DNA of 64,000 bases from Magnetovibrio sp. GTDB taxonomy: Bacteria; Pseudomonadota; Alphaproteobacteria; Rhodospirillales; Magnetovibrionaceae. The notes under the pieces were generated by a model. That model was not told the origin of the DNA. It did not search any database and saw only the letters and a list, made by a program, of their open reading frames with translations. Shown in pieces: positions 1 through 8,982 of the stretch. The DNA is taken from contig NZ_DATCTF010000013.1 of NCBI RefSeq assembly GCF_036568125.1, forward strand, positions 1-64,000, in the 5' to 3' direction. A program made the translations under genes and the position numbers. The first letter of the stretch is position 1. Every line of letters begins with the position of its first letter.

Positions 1-90
1 GGCCAACCCTTGGTCGCAAGCGGGACCAAATCGCCGTAAGTGATCGCGAGAGATTAAGGGGTCTTACACAATTCGTTACACGATTTGGGT

Positions 91-119
91 TTGCCGGCTC
101 AGCAACTAGCCTGTAAACT
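91..119 (+). promoter_or_regulatory. Candidate sigma-70 promoter for tRNA-Ser
   Basis: A -35-like TTGCCG (91-96) and a -10-like TAAACT (114-119) are separated by 17 bp. Transcription would start about 10 bases before the tRNA. The rest of 1-136 shows no gene that I can support. Confidence 0.5.
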
Positions 120-136
120 ACTGATTCTAAAGACAC

Positions 137-226
<90 letters not shown>

Positions 227-234
227 TAATGCTG

Positions 235-265
235 AAAGGCCCCGGGTGGCTGGGGCTTTTCTTTA
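235..265 (+). terminator. Intrinsic terminator of tRNA-Ser
   Basis: A stem of about nine pairs (235-243 with 252-260, core GCCCC/GGGGC, one G-T pair) runs into a T-rich tail just after the tRNA. Confidence 0.75.
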
Positions 266-270
266 TCTAA

Positions 271-308
271 AAACGGGCTGCACCTTACCAGGGGTGCAGC
301 CCGTTTTT
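271..308. terminator. Bidirectional intrinsic terminator
   Basis: A perfect 14-bp stem (271-284 with 293-306) has an 8-base loop and is followed by T on the plus strand. The A run at its other end gives a T run on the minus strand. It sits between the rightward tRNA and the leftward histidine kinase gene and can serve both. Confidence 0.85.
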
Positions 309-376
309 GTTAGAATGTCCCGCTTTGGCGTAGGTCTGACCTAAAATGTTGGTCATCTCACCAGGGATGCATGGTG

Positions 377-3013
377 TTACACGGCTGACCGCAACGCGGC
401 GGTGAGCGCCTTGAGAACATCGGGGATGTTGAGTGGTTTGGTTAGATAGTTGTCGAATCCGGCATCCAACGCGAATTGAATATCTTTTTCCATGGCGTTG
501 GCGCTGATGGCGATGATGGGAATCTGCTTCGTCAAGGGATTGCGGCGCAAGGACCGCATGGCGTCGATGCCGTTCATGCCGGGAAGGTGAATATCCATCA
601 AGATGACATCCGGGTGGTCTGATTCCGCCAGCGCGATCCCAAGTTCCGCAGTGTGTGCCGAGATCAATTCATAGCGATCATAATTGTCGAGGATCATTTC
701 CATGAGCTGAAGATTGGCGGGATTGTCTTCCACGTAGAGAATCTTCCGGCTCGGCTCGCCGTCGTCTTGTTCTCCTGGCGCCACACCGATGTCGTATGCT
801 TGTTTGAGGCGCTGAAGGTTTTCCTCGGTAGAGGCCAGGGGAAGTTCGAACCAGAACAACGAGCCCTTTCCCACGGTCGAGGTGAAGCCGATTGTGCCGC
901 CCATCAAGTGGACAAGCTCTTGGGTAATGGTCAGGCCGATGCCGGTGCCTTCGATATCGCTGCTTTCTGCCCCCAGACGGTTGAAAGGCGCGAACACCTC
1001 GTCGTGAAGGTCTTCGTCGATGCCCAGGCCGGTGTCTTCGACTTCAAATCGACAAAGCTCTCCTACGGCGTGGCAACGCAGATATATGGCCCCGCTTTCT
1101 CGATTGTATTTGGCGGCGTTGGATAGCAGGTTGAGAAGAATCTGCTGCAGCCGGGTATGATCGGCATAGACGAACATGGTTTGCGGGTCGGGAATGTCAT
1201 ACTCAAGGTGAATGTTGCGTTTATCGGCCATCGACTGGGCCATGGTCAGCGCGTCTATGAGTTGCCCGGCGACATCGATGGCTTCGATCGATACCGTCAA
1301 GTTGCCGCTTTCGATTTTGGCCAAGTTGAGAACCTGATCGATCAGCTCCAACAGGTGGTATCCGCCTTTGAGGATCTGTCCTACGGCGTTTTGCTGGGCC
1401 TGGGTGAGCGGGTTGGCCGTTTCCATCTCCAGCAGTTGTCCAAAACCGAGAATGGCGTTGAGTGGTGTGCGCAGTTCATGGCTCATGGATGACAGGAACT
1501 GCGATTTAGCCAAATTCGCTTGTTCGGCCTCGATGCGGGCTGCGTTCAGGCGGTCCTCGAAGTGCTTGCGTTCCGAAATGTCGCGCATGATGCCGATGAA
1601 TTTATGCTCGCCATCCAGTTCCATAGGCGAGACGTTCAGTTCCAACGGGAAGGTCCTGCCGCTCTTGCGAAGTCCAAGTAGGTCGCGGGAACGATTGATG
1701 ATGCGCGGCGCATGCAGATCGGAATGTTTGAGATAACTGTCGTGTGCTGCTCGTTCGTTCTCGGGCATGAGAATTGAGATGTTGTGACCAATGGCCTCGG
1801 CGGCGGTATAGCCGAAAATCTGTTCGGCGGACGGGTTGAAGGTTTCAATAATGCCTTTGTTCGACAGAGTGATGATGCCTTCGGCGCTGTTGTTGATGAT
1901 GCTTTGAAAACGCCGCTCGCGTTGTTCGATTTCACGTTGGGATTCGTCAGCCAATTGGCGATACGCTTGTTGCAGTTCGTCAACCAGCGTGGTGAAGGCT
2001 TCGGCTAGGTCGTCCACCTCATCTTGTCCATCCGAAGTGAAGGAAACGTCGAACATTTTGAGTTGCGAAATTTTCACGGCCTCTTCGCGAAGTCGGGAAA
2101 GCTTGCGGGTTTGCCAGCGCGACATCAAAAAACTACCAAGCAAGGCGACGATGAAAACGGCCGCGCTTGTGCCAGCAACGTTGGTCAACAGCTCATCCAA
2201 GGGGGTTTGAACAAAAGCCTGCTTTGCGACAAGTTTGATGCTTAAAGAGACGCCATCGACGTTTTGGGGCATGGATAGCGTCAGTTGTGCGCTTGGGCCG
2301 TCGGCTGCGATCGTTTTGACCGGAGTGGCAGCAACTTCCTCGGTCTTTAAGCTCAGGGCGGATAACCACGGTTCTTCGTCAAAGGTGCGATGGATGAATT
2401 CAAAGTTCAGCCAGTCTTGCAAGTTGACTTGAAAAACCAACGCACCTTCGGCCATGCCCGTGTTGCGATAGATGATCGGCTGGGCAAGCAGCAGGTAGGG
2501 AACCTCGTCGATCAGTTCGACGCGACCTTTTCCCTGGGCGGTGTCGACGACGCCCGCGATCCAGGACGAAGGGAGCAGCAACTTGGAAGCTGGGCGATTG
2601 GATGCCAGGGGCTCGCCTTGGAAGTTGGTCATGACCACGGTGACCTTGAAACCTTCCAAAGAGGAAATGCCCCCGAGGAAATCGCGCAGGTAGACCGTTC
2701 GCCCAATGTCATCTGCGAGCGCGTTGGCGATCAGTGCATTGGACGACATTTCGCGCAAATTCGCCGCCAGGGACGAAATACGCGCTTCGAAGTCATGGCG
2801 CAATGTGCGGGCTTGGCCATCCAACGCTTGGTGGGCCACTTTCAGAGACATATCGCGCAGAGCATTGTAGGAAAAAAACGACGTGATCAGAATGACCGCT
2901 AGCGACAGGGCTGCCGTCGAAAGCATAATGCTTGCGGCGAAGCCATGCCGCCAGCTTCGCCGGACGGTGCGCTCTACGCTATTCGCCCCCATAGGCTCAG
3001 TCATTCGCGTCAT
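377..3013 (-). CDS. Hybrid sensor histidine kinase (HAMP-PAS-HisKA-HATPase-REC)
   Basis: A membrane-bound hybrid sensor kinase of 878 aa. Two membrane segments (about residues 26-48 and 278-300) enclose a periplasmic sensing domain of about 230 residues. A HAMP-like linker follows, then a PAS domain (about 365-480), HisKA with SMSHELRTPLNA, an ATPase domain with N box LLNLLSNAAKYN and glycine motifs DTGLGI and GTGIGL, and a C-terminal receiver with VEDN, MDIHLPG and the conserved K of LTKP. There is no HPt domain, so the next phosphotransfer partner is elsewhere. The gene starts 12 bases after a periplasmic binding-protein gene on the same strand, so the two are probably co-transcribed and the binding protein may be the ligand receptor. 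The ligand is unknown. Confidence 0.92.
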   Translation of the reverse strand: MTRMTEPMGANSVERTVRRSWRHGFAASIMLSTAALSLAVILITSFFSYNALRDMSLKVAHQALDGQARTLRHDFEARISSLAANLREMSSNALIANALADDIGRTVYLRDFLGGISSLEGFKVTVVMTNFQGEPLASNRPASKLLLPSSWIAGVVDTAQGKGRVELIDEVPYLLLAQPIIYRNTGMAEGALVFQVNLQDWLNFEFIHRTFDEEPWLSALSLKTEEVAATPVKTIAADGPSAQLTLSMPQNVDGVSLSIKLVAKQAFVQTPLDELLTNVAGTSAAVFIVALLGSFLMSRWQTRKLSRLREEAVKISQLKMFDVSFTSDGQDEVDDLAEAFTTLVDELQQAYRQLADESQREIEQRERRFQSIINNSAEGIITLSNKGIIETFNPSAEQIFGYTAAEAIGHNISILMPENERAAHDSYLKHSDLHAPRIINRSRDLLGLRKSGRTFPLELNVSPMELDGEHKFIGIMRDISERKHFEDRLNAARIEAEQANLAKSQFLSSMSHELRTPLNAILGFGQLLEMETANPLTQAQQNAVGQILKGGYHLLELIDQVLNLAKIESGNLTVSIEAIDVAGQLIDALTMAQSMADKRNIHLEYDIPDPQTMFVYADHTRLQQILLNLLSNAAKYNRESGAIYLRCHAVGELCRFEVEDTGLGIDEDLHDEVFAPFNRLGAESSDIEGTGIGLTITQELVHLMGGTIGFTSTVGKGSLFWFELPLASTEENLQRLKQAYDIGVAPGEQDDGEPSRKILYVEDNPANLQLMEMILDNYDRYELISAHTAELGIALAESDHPDVILMDIHLPGMNGIDAMRSLRRNPLTKQIPIIAISANAMEKDIQFALDAGFDNYLTKPLNIPDVLKALTAALRSAV

Positions 3014-3025
3014 ATCTCATTCCTG

Positions 3026-4213
3026 TTAACGCGTAGCGGGAACGAGCGTGCCGTCTTCGAGGTATTTGGCGAAAAAAACCAAATCAGGGCTTAAGGCGTC
3101 GTGGTTGGTGTCGCTGAAGGGGCGTTCGTAGTTGCGCACCAATCCATCATGTGCGCCAAGGTTTTCCAATGCATGGCGAATGGCTGCACGGTCGGTGGTG
3201 CCGGCCGCATCGACGGCTTTTGCCAAGATGTGCATCATATCGTAAGCGTGTCCGACGCCGACGGGTGATTCGAGTTTTTCGACGTCCTTCACACCGGCCA
3301 TGTCGGCGACGGTTTTCTCAAACACTTTGCGCGCGTTGGGCATCGCGGTGGCGAAGCTGAAGGTTTGCACGATGGTGAAATCAAGATCCAGCAAGGCGGG
3401 ACCGCTGGTTTCAACCATGTTGCCGCCGGTGACCCCCCAGTGTGAAATGATCGGCACGCGGGCGACGTTCGGCTGTGCGCCAAGCTGACGCACCAGCACG
3501 GATCCTTCGAGGTCGTTGGCAACCAGCAAAATGGCCTGTGCGCCGCTATCGATCAGGGCTTGGTAATGCTGAAGCATGTCCTGTTCGCCCCAGTTGTACC
3601 AAACGGTGCCGACCAAGGTGGTTTCAGGGTGGACCTCCAACTCTTTGCCAAGGGCCTTTTGGTTGCTGCGTCCCCAGCCGGTATTGGGCAGCAACAGACC
3701 GATTTTGTCGCCACCCTTCGCGTGGGCCTGAACCCGCATCGCAGGCATGGCCCATGAATCTTTGAGCGACAAACGAAACGAATAATTGGGGGTATAGGTG
3801 TGATTGGTGATGCCATCAGCAGCCGCCCAGACATCGAGCAATGGAAGCTTCAATTCATGTGTCCGCTCCAATTGCTGCAAGAGAACGGGACTGAAACGAC
3901 CACCGAACATGGCAATCAGATCTTGCGTTGCGGCAAAATCCTCAAGATTGGCGATGCCGCGTGCGGGCACGGAACGGTTATCTTTAACCAACAATTCGAT
4001 CGGGCGTCCGTTTAAGACACCGCCTGCAGCGTTGATTTCGTGGATGGCAGCCTTCAGACCCAATTCGATGGCTTGTGCGGAGGTCGAATTTTTGACCCCA
4101 TAGGCCCCGTCAAAACCAACGTAAACCGGGCGGGTGTCCTGCGCGTGGGCCGACAGGACAGAAAAGAAAGCGGAGACTATGGCGATAAAAAATGTTTGCA
4201 GCGAATATTTCAT
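3026..4213 (-). CDS. Branched-chain amino acid-type periplasmic binding protein, probable co-sensor
   Basis: A 395-aa periplasmic ligand-binding protein of the LivJ/LivK (Peripla_BP_6) type. The Sec signal ends near SAHAQ, and the mature part opens with VYVGFDGAYG and continues with the family's ELGLKAAIHEINAAGG segment. I chose the ATG at 4213 because AGG lies 9 bases upstream; an in-frame codon 36 bases earlier has no such site. No permease or ATPase gene is adjacent. The neighbour is the hybrid kinase just downstream, so by analogy with TorT/TorS and LuxP/LuxQ it probably presents a ligand to that kinase rather than feeding a transporter. The ligand cannot be read from the sequence. Confidence 0.88.
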   Translation of the reverse strand: MKYSLQTFFIAIVSAFFSVLSAHAQDTRPVYVGFDGAYGVKNSTSAQAIELGLKAAIHEINAAGGVLNGRPIELLVKDNRSVPARGIANLEDFAATQDLIAMFGGRFSPVLLQQLERTHELKLPLLDVWAAADGITNHTYTPNYSFRLSLKDSWAMPAMRVQAHAKGGDKIGLLLPNTGWGRSNQKALGKELEVHPETTLVGTVWYNWGEQDMLQHYQALIDSGAQAILLVANDLEGSVLVRQLGAQPNVARVPIISHWGVTGGNMVETSGPALLDLDFTIVQTFSFATAMPNARKVFEKTVADMAGVKDVEKLESPVGVGHAYDMMHILAKAVDAAGTTDRAAIRHALENLGAHDGLVRNYERPFSDTNHDALSPDLVFFAKYLEDGTLVPATR

Positions 4214-4444
4214 AAAAAAACCTCGGTCAAATGGACGCGATTGCAGCAAATAGCGGGGTCACGCGAGAAGGTATCATAAATGATAATATGATCTGAACCG
4301 CTATTAAATGATACGTACTGACTACAGTTGTGTTCAATTATTCGTTGGTTCATTGTGCCCCGATCACACAGAATCCCGTTTGCCTTTGATAGTTGGAACG
4401 CAATTGCGTAGGCTGTCAGCAGTGTGGCTGTCGAGGAGGGTGGA
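4214..4444. promoter_or_regulatory. Divergent promoter region with inverted repeats
   Basis: This AT-rich region lies between the leftward sensor operon and the rightward HAD gene. It contains the palindrome TATCATAAATGATA (4272-4285). A wider inverted repeat places GTATCAT (4271-4277) opposite ATGATAC (4308-4314). The repeats are seen directly; that they are operators is inference. Confidence 0.4.
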
Positions 4445-5251
4445 GTGAAATCTCTTGATCAATTTTCCATCGTGGATCGGCAGCGCGTCCGTTGCGTACT
4501 CACCGATATCGATGACACTCTGACCACCGACGGACGGCTCACCGCCGAAGCATATGGCGCGCTGGAAGCTCTGCAAAAGCAAGGGCTGTTGGTGATCGCC
4601 GTGACGGGTCGGCCGGCGGGATGGTGCGATCACATTGCGCGCATGTGGCCGGTCGATGCGGTGGTGGGTGAGAACGGCGCGTTCTATTTTCGGTACGATG
4701 CGAAACAGCACAAACTGGTGAAACGGTTTCTGCTCTCCGGTGAAGAACGTGCGGCTAACCGTCGGCGTTTGGAATTGCTCCAAACGCAGATCCTTTCCGA
4801 GGTTCCGGGGGCGGCGCTGGCGTCCGACCAACTGTACCGCGAAGCCGATCTCGCCATTGATTTTTGCGAGGACGTGGCGCCGTTGCCGTGGTCCGAGGTC
4901 GAGCGGATCGTCGGCCTGTTCACCGCCGCCGGGGCCACGGCCAAAATCAGTTCGATTCATGTTAACGGCTGGTTTGGAACCTACGACAAGCTGACCATGA
5001 CGCGGATCATGATGGACGAATGTTTCGGCCTTGATTTGGATCGCGACAAAGCGTCGTTCGTGTTCGTCGGGGACTCGCCCAACGATGCGCCGATGTTTGC
5101 GTTCTTTCCCCATGCGGTGGGCGTGGCTAACCTTGTCCAGTTTGAAGATCGGCTCGAGGCTCACCCCACCTATGTGACCGATGCACCATGCGGTGCGGGT
5201 TTCGCCGCGTTAGCCAACGCCTTGATCGCGGCCCATATCATAGGCACATAA
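4445..5251 (+). CDS. HAD-superfamily phosphatase (Cof / sucrose-phosphatase-like)
   Basis: A cytoplasmic HAD hydrolase of 268 aa. Motif I is LTDIDDTL (nucleophile Asp and acid/base Asp), motif II is VTGRPAGW, a VGENGAFYF segment follows, and motif IV is GDSPNDAPMF. A large cap region between motifs II and IV resembles Cof-type and mannosyl-3-phosphoglycerate or sucrose-phosphate phosphatases. I placed the start at GTG 4445 because GGAGG lies 5 bases upstream; an in-frame GTG at 4424 would add seven residues. It precedes the phosphonate importer on the same strand by 126 bp, so a role in that pathway is possible but unproven. The substrate is unknown. Confidence 0.82.
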   Translation: MKSLDQFSIVDRQRVRCVLTDIDDTLTTDGRLTAEAYGALEALQKQGLLVIAVTGRPAGWCDHIARMWPVDAVVGENGAFYFRYDAKQHKLVKRFLLSGEERAANRRRLELLQTQILSEVPGAALASDQLYREADLAIDFCEDVAPLPWSEVERIVGLFTAAGATAKISSIHVNGWFGTYDKLTMTRIMMDECFGLDLDRDKASFVFVGDSPNDAPMFAFFPHAVGVANLVQFEDRLEAHPTYVTDAPCGAGFAALANALIAAHIIGT

Positions 5252-5271
5252 GTACGATTATTATTCGCCGG

Positions 5272-5300
5272 TTCAACAACTTGCGCATGCATGTTACAAT
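5272..5300 (+). promoter_or_regulatory. Candidate promoter before phnD
   Basis: TACAAT (5295-5300) is a good -10 element, 17 bp downstream of a weak -35-like TTCAAC (5272-5277). The activator-type spacing with a poor -35 would suit control by a regulator such as PhoB, but I could not find a convincing Pho box. Confidence 0.4.
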
Positions 5301-5321
5301 GGTAACCTGATACAGGGGGAC

Positions 5322-5354
5322 GGGCTAACGGATATCAAAAAATCCGCGTAGCCC
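5322..5354 (+). promoter_or_regulatory. Interrupted hairpin in the phnD leader
   Basis: GGGCTA (5322-5327) pairs with TAGCCC (5349-5354), and CGGAT (5329-5333) pairs with ATCCG (5342-5346). No T run follows, so this is not a standard terminator. It lies 22 bases before the phnD start codon and could affect translation or mRNA stability. Confidence 0.45.
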
Positions 5355-5376
5355 CAAGCATAGGGAGCTATTCACT

Positions 5377-6387
5377 ATGACCACTATCTTGTTACGCAGG
5401 ACCTTTTTGTCGGCAATGACGGTGCTTTGCGCGGGCGCGTTTTTGGCCGGGCTGAGCAGCCCCGTCGCCGCCGCGGAATGCAAAAACCGTGGCGATCTGG
5501 ACATCCGTTATTGCGACGAAAACGGCGATCTGGTCGCCGACACGCCAACCGATCCGGCCGAATGGCTCGATCCCAGCACGTTGGTGTTCTCTTACACTCC
5601 GGTGGAAGATCCATCGGTGTATGAAAATGTATTTACCGAATTCATGGATTACCTTGCCAAAAAAACCGGCAAGCGCGTTTCCTGGTACGGCGCGGAATCC
5701 TATGCCGCCCAGGTTGAGGCCATGCGTTCGGGACGCTTGCACGTCGCCGGTATTTCAACCGGGCCAACGGTATATGGCGTGAACCTGGCGGGATATGTGC
5801 CGTTCACCATCATGGGTGAAAAGGGCAACGTGTTCGGCTACAAACTGCAACTGATCACCAAGGCCGATTCCGACATCAAGACCGTCGCGGATATGAAAGG
5901 GCGCAAGATCGCCCACGTGACGCCGACGTCGAATTCCGGCAACCAAGCGCCACGCGCTTTCTTCAAGGAAATGGGTGTGACGCCTGACGTGGACTATGAG
6001 GTGATCTATTCGGGCAAACACGACAACTCGGTTATGGGCGTGGTCAACGGTGATTACGACGCTGCGCCGATCGCGTCGAGCGTGATGGACCGGATGATCA
6101 TGAAGGGCATGCTCAAACGCGAAGACATTCGGGTGATTTGGGAATCGCAATACTTTCCGACCACCTCGTATGGGTATGTCTATAACTTGAAACCGGATCT
6201 GGCGGCCAAAATTGTCGATGCGTTCCTGTCCTTCGATTGGGCGGGTACCGCACTGGCGAATGAATTCAAGCCGCGTGACCGGTTCATTCCCATCACCTTC
6301 AAAGAACATTGGGCGCCGATCCGTCTGATTCAAAAAGACAACGGCGTCGTCTACTCGCAAGAAGCCTTGGAGGCTTTGAAGAAATAA
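5377..6387 (+). CDS. phnD: Phosphonate-type ABC transporter, periplasmic binding protein
   Basis: A periplasmic substrate-binding protein of 336 aa that delivers phosphonate, phosphite or a related ester to the PhnC/PhnE transporter. The Sec signal peptide (about residues 1-32) ends in SSPVAAAE. The PhnD-family pattern is clear: TLVFSYTPVEDPSVYENVF, then the ligand-pocket region MRSGRLHVAGISTGP and GRKIAHVTPTSNSGNQAPR. AGGGAG lies 10 bases before the ATG. The gene heads a four-gene unit with the ATPase and two permeases. The family also includes phosphite and aminoethylphosphonate binders, and no C-P lyase, phosphonatase or phosphite dehydrogenase gene is near to settle the substrate. Confidence 0.93.
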   Translation: MTTILLRRTFLSAMTVLCAGAFLAGLSSPVAAAECKNRGDLDIRYCDENGDLVADTPTDPAEWLDPSTLVFSYTPVEDPSVYENVFTEFMDYLAKKTGKRVSWYGAESYAAQVEAMRSGRLHVAGISTGPTVYGVNLAGYVPFTIMGEKGNVFGYKLQLITKADSDIKTVADMKGRKIAHVTPTSNSGNQAPRAFFKEMGVTPDVDYEVIYSGKHDNSVMGVVNGDYDAAPIASSVMDRMIMKGMLKREDIRVIWESQYFPTTSYGYVYNLKPDLAAKIVDAFLSFDWAGTALANEFKPRDRFIPITFKEHWAPIRLIQKDNGVVYSQEALEALKK

Positions 6388-6426
6388 CCAATACCATACC
6401 AAACTCTTGTGAGGTTAACTGAATAC

Positions 6427-6463
6427 CCGCCGCTCCGTACTGTACTTCCCCCAGGAGCGGCGG
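6427..6463 (+). promoter_or_regulatory. 10-bp hairpin between phnD and phnC
   Basis: A perfect stem CCGCCGCTCC/GGAGCGGCGG (6427-6436 with 6454-6463) has a 17-base loop and only a weak T tail. Such hairpins after a binding-protein gene usually protect the upstream mRNA or cut read-through, so that the binding protein is made in excess over the transporter. Confidence 0.6.
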
Positions 6464-6485
6464 TTCATTCCCGTAGGATCTCTCC

Positions 6486-7310
6486 ATGCTGACCATCACC
6501 AATCTGACCAAGACCTACCCCACCGGCACCGCCGCATTGAAAAGTGTGAACTTCACAATTTCAGAACCGCAAGTGGTGGCGATCATCGGCCCGTCCGGTT
6601 CGGGCAAAAGTACGTTGATTCGTTGTATCAACCGTTTGATCGAGCCGAGTTCCGGCGCGGTCGTACTCGAAGATGAAAACATCACGGTTCTGGGACGCCG
6701 CGATCTGCGCAAGGCGCGTCGTCGCATGGGCATGATCTTTCAAGAATACAATTTGGTCGAACGTTTAACGGTGATGGAGAACGTGCTTTCGGGGCGACTG
6801 GGTTATGTCAGTTTTTGGCAGGCGTTTCGCCGCAAATTTCCGCCCGAAGACGTCGCCAAGGCGTTTCAATTGCTCGACCGTGTCGGCCTGGAAGGTTACC
6901 ACAACACCCGCGCGGATGCGCTTTCTGGCGGTGAGCGTCAGCGCGTCGGCATTGCGCGTGCGTTGATGCAAAACCCGGCCTTGTTGTTGGTCGACGAACC
7001 GACCGCGAGTCTCGATCCCAAGACCTCGCGCCAGGTTATGCGTCTGCTGGTGGAACTGTCGAAAGAATTCGGCACGTTGACGCTGGTGAACATCCACGAT
7101 GTGGCGCTGGCGCAAATGTTTGCCGACCGCATCATCGGTCTGCGCCAAGGCGAGGTGGTGTTCGACGGCACCGCCGATCAAGTGACGGAACAAACATTGA
7201 CCGACATTTACGGTGAAGAAGATTGGAGCGCCACCATCCGCAAAGTCCCCGAAGGCGAAGATGACGACGAGGGCGACGATGATGTCGGCAAGGCCAAGGC
7301 GGCCAGTTGA
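6486..7310 (+). CDS. phnC: Phosphonate-type ABC transporter, ATPase
   Basis: The cytoplasmic ATPase of the importer, 274 aa. Walker A is GPSGSGKST (about residue 37), the Q loop is in [16 protein letters not shown], the ABC signature is [15 protein letters not shown], and Walker B is [12 protein letters not shown]; the switch His is in VNIHDVALA. The first 245 residues match the PhnC family in length and motifs. The last 20 or so form a very acidic tail rich in Glu and Asp, which looks like an extension. It lies between phnD and the two permease genes, 33 bp before the first. Confidence 0.94.
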   Translation: MLTITNLTKTYPTGTAALKSVNFTISEPQVVAIIGPSGSGKSTLIRCINRLIEPSSGAVVLEDENITVLGRRDLRKARRRMGMIFQEYNLVERLTVMENVLSGRLGYVSFWQAFRRKFPPEDVAKAFQLLDRVGLEGYHNTRADALSGGERQRVGIARALMQNPALLLVDEPTASLDPKTSRQVMRLLVELSKEFGTLTLVNIHDVALAQMFADRIIGLRQGEVVFDGTADQVTEQTLTDIYGEEDWSATIRKVPEGEDDDEGDDDVGKAKAAS

Positions 7311-7342
7311 GGCGTCGTTTCTAAAAGACGAGGTGAGCAACG

Positions 7343-8173
7343 ATGAGTGTCAGCAATTTAGCTTCCAATCCGCAAAACGGTGCGCCTGCACCGCGTGAAT
7401 GGCAGACCATCAAGCTGATCGAAAATCCGCTGTATCGTTACGGCCTGATCGTCGCCGCGATCGCCTATTTGATTTTTGCGGTCACCACGCTGGAGGTGGA
7501 TTGGAGCCGTATTTACACGGGCCTTCCTCGCGCCGGCGACATATTCGTGCGCATGGTGCCGCCCGATTTCTCACGCTGGAACCTGTTGGTGCGCGGCGTT
7601 TTGGAAAGTGTGCAAATCGCGCTTGCGGCGAGCTTTTTCGGTATGATCTTTGCGGTGCCTTTGGGGCTGTGCGGTGCGCGCAATTTGGTGCCCCAGCCGG
7701 TTTATCTGGTGGCGCGCACATTGATCGTTTTGACGCGTTCTTTCCACGAAATCATCATTGCGATCTTTTTTGTCAAAATTTTCGGCTTCGGTCCGTTGGC
7801 CGGCGTTTTGACACTGATCGTGGCGTCGACAAACTTCATTGCAAAGATGCTCGCCGAAGATATTGAGAACATGCCCGCGGGGCAGCTCGAAGCCGTACGC
7901 GCGACCGGGGCCAGTTTTCCGAAGCTGTTGATATACTGCATCTCGCCGCAAGCGTTGCCACGGTATCTTGGTGTTTCCATCTACCGTCTCGATGCCAATA
8001 TCCGTCACTCCACCGTGGTCGGCATCGTCGGCGCGGGGGGCATCGGACAGGTTCTCGCGGCCACCTTTACCCGCTACGACTATGATTTTAGTCTCGCCAT
8101 TTTGATATGTATCGTGGCGTTGGTGTTCATCGGTGAGTTTTTCTCCAACTGGGTACGGGGGCGGTTGAGATGA
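7343..8173 (+). CDS. phnE: Phosphonate-type ABC transporter, permease 1
   Basis: An inner-membrane permease of 276 aa with about six membrane segments. The cytoplasmic coupling loop that docks on PhnC is visible as EAVRATGASFPKLLIYCISP, followed by the family's YRLDANIRHSTVVGIVGAGG. GAGGTGA lies 7 bases before the ATG. The stop codon overlaps the start of the second permease (ATGA), so the two are translationally coupled and probably form a heterodimeric pore. Confidence 0.94.
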   Translation: MSVSNLASNPQNGAPAPREWQTIKLIENPLYRYGLIVAAIAYLIFAVTTLEVDWSRIYTGLPRAGDIFVRMVPPDFSRWNLLVRGVLESVQIALAASFFGMIFAVPLGLCGARNLVPQPVYLVARTLIVLTRSFHEIIIAIFFVKIFGFGPLAGVLTLIVASTNFIAKMLAEDIENMPAGQLEAVRATGASFPKLLIYCISPQALPRYLGVSIYRLDANIRHSTVVGIVGAGGIGQVLAATFTRYDYDFSLAILICIVALVFIGEFFSNWVRGRLR

Positions 8174-8982
8174 CCGACGTCAAACACGCCAAGAAATACC
8201 CCGAGATCTGGCGACGGTTCTCGCCGCGCGAAACGCTCATCCGTTACGTCTGGTACGTGTCCATCGTCGGCATCGCTGTGTGGTCCGTATCGGATCTCAA
8301 CATTCCGTGGTTTTATTTTCTCGACGCCCACGTTCAAGCAGGCGATCTGCTGACACGCATGTGGCCGCCGGCTTGGGGGTATTTCGATCAGTTGCTCGGC
8401 GCGTTGCTGGAAACGGTGCATATCGCGACGCTGGGTACGGTGGTCACGGTGGTGATTTCTTTCCCCATCGCTTTTTTAGCCGCACGCAACACCACCCTAA
8501 ACGCCGTCACGTGGTTGATCGGGCGCTTGATCTTGGTGACGTCACGTTCCGTGAACACGGTGATCTGGGGCTTGCTGTTCGTCGCCATTTTTGGTCCAGG
8601 GGCGCTGGCGGGCATTTGGGCCATTGCAATGCGTTCCATCGGTTTTACCGGAAAACTGATCGCCGAAGCCATCGAGGAAATCGACCAAGGCCCCGTTGAA
8701 GCGATCGAATCCACCGGTGCGTCGCGCCTCCAGGTTCTGTGGTTCGGAATCTTGCCCCAGGTTTTGCCGGTCATTTACGGAACGGTGGTGTATCGCTGGG
8801 ACATCAACATCCGCGAGTCCACCGTGCTTGGTTTTGTCGGTGCGGGCGGCATCGGGATTTTGCTCTATTCGTCTGTCAATCAGTTCCTGTGGCGGGAAGT
8901 GTCGGTGATCTTGATTTCGGTGTTCATCGTGGTGGTGATCAGCGAATTCATTTCCGCATCCGTGCGGGAACGCATCACCTAA
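8170..8982 (+). CDS. phnE: Phosphonate-type ABC transporter, permease 2
   Basis: The second permease of the importer, 270 aa, homologous in layout to the first. It has the same coupling-loop pattern, AIESTGASRLQVLWFGILPQ, and YRWDINIRESTVLGFVGAGG near the C terminus. It overlaps the first permease by four bases. Its own 3' end overlaps by four bases the stop of the leftward HAD gene, so there is no room for a terminator between them. A two-permease arrangement is known for phn transporters. Confidence 0.94.
   Translation: MTDVKHAKKYPEIWRRFSPRETLIRYVWYVSIVGIAVWSVSDLNIPWFYFLDAHVQAGDLLTRMWPPAWGYFDQLLGALLETVHIATLGTVVTVVISFPIAFLAARNTTLNAVTWLIGRLILVTSRSVNTVIWGLLFVAIFGPGALAGIWAIAMRSIGFTGKLIAEAIEEIDQGPVEAIESTGASRLQVLWFGILPQVLPVIYGTVVYRWDINIRESTVLGFVGAGGIGILLYSSVNQFLWREVSVILISVFIVVVISEFISASVRERIT

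Noticed and set aside
4459-4466. TTGATCAA as an FNR box
   Set aside because: The half sites abut without the four-base spacer, and it lies inside the HAD coding region.
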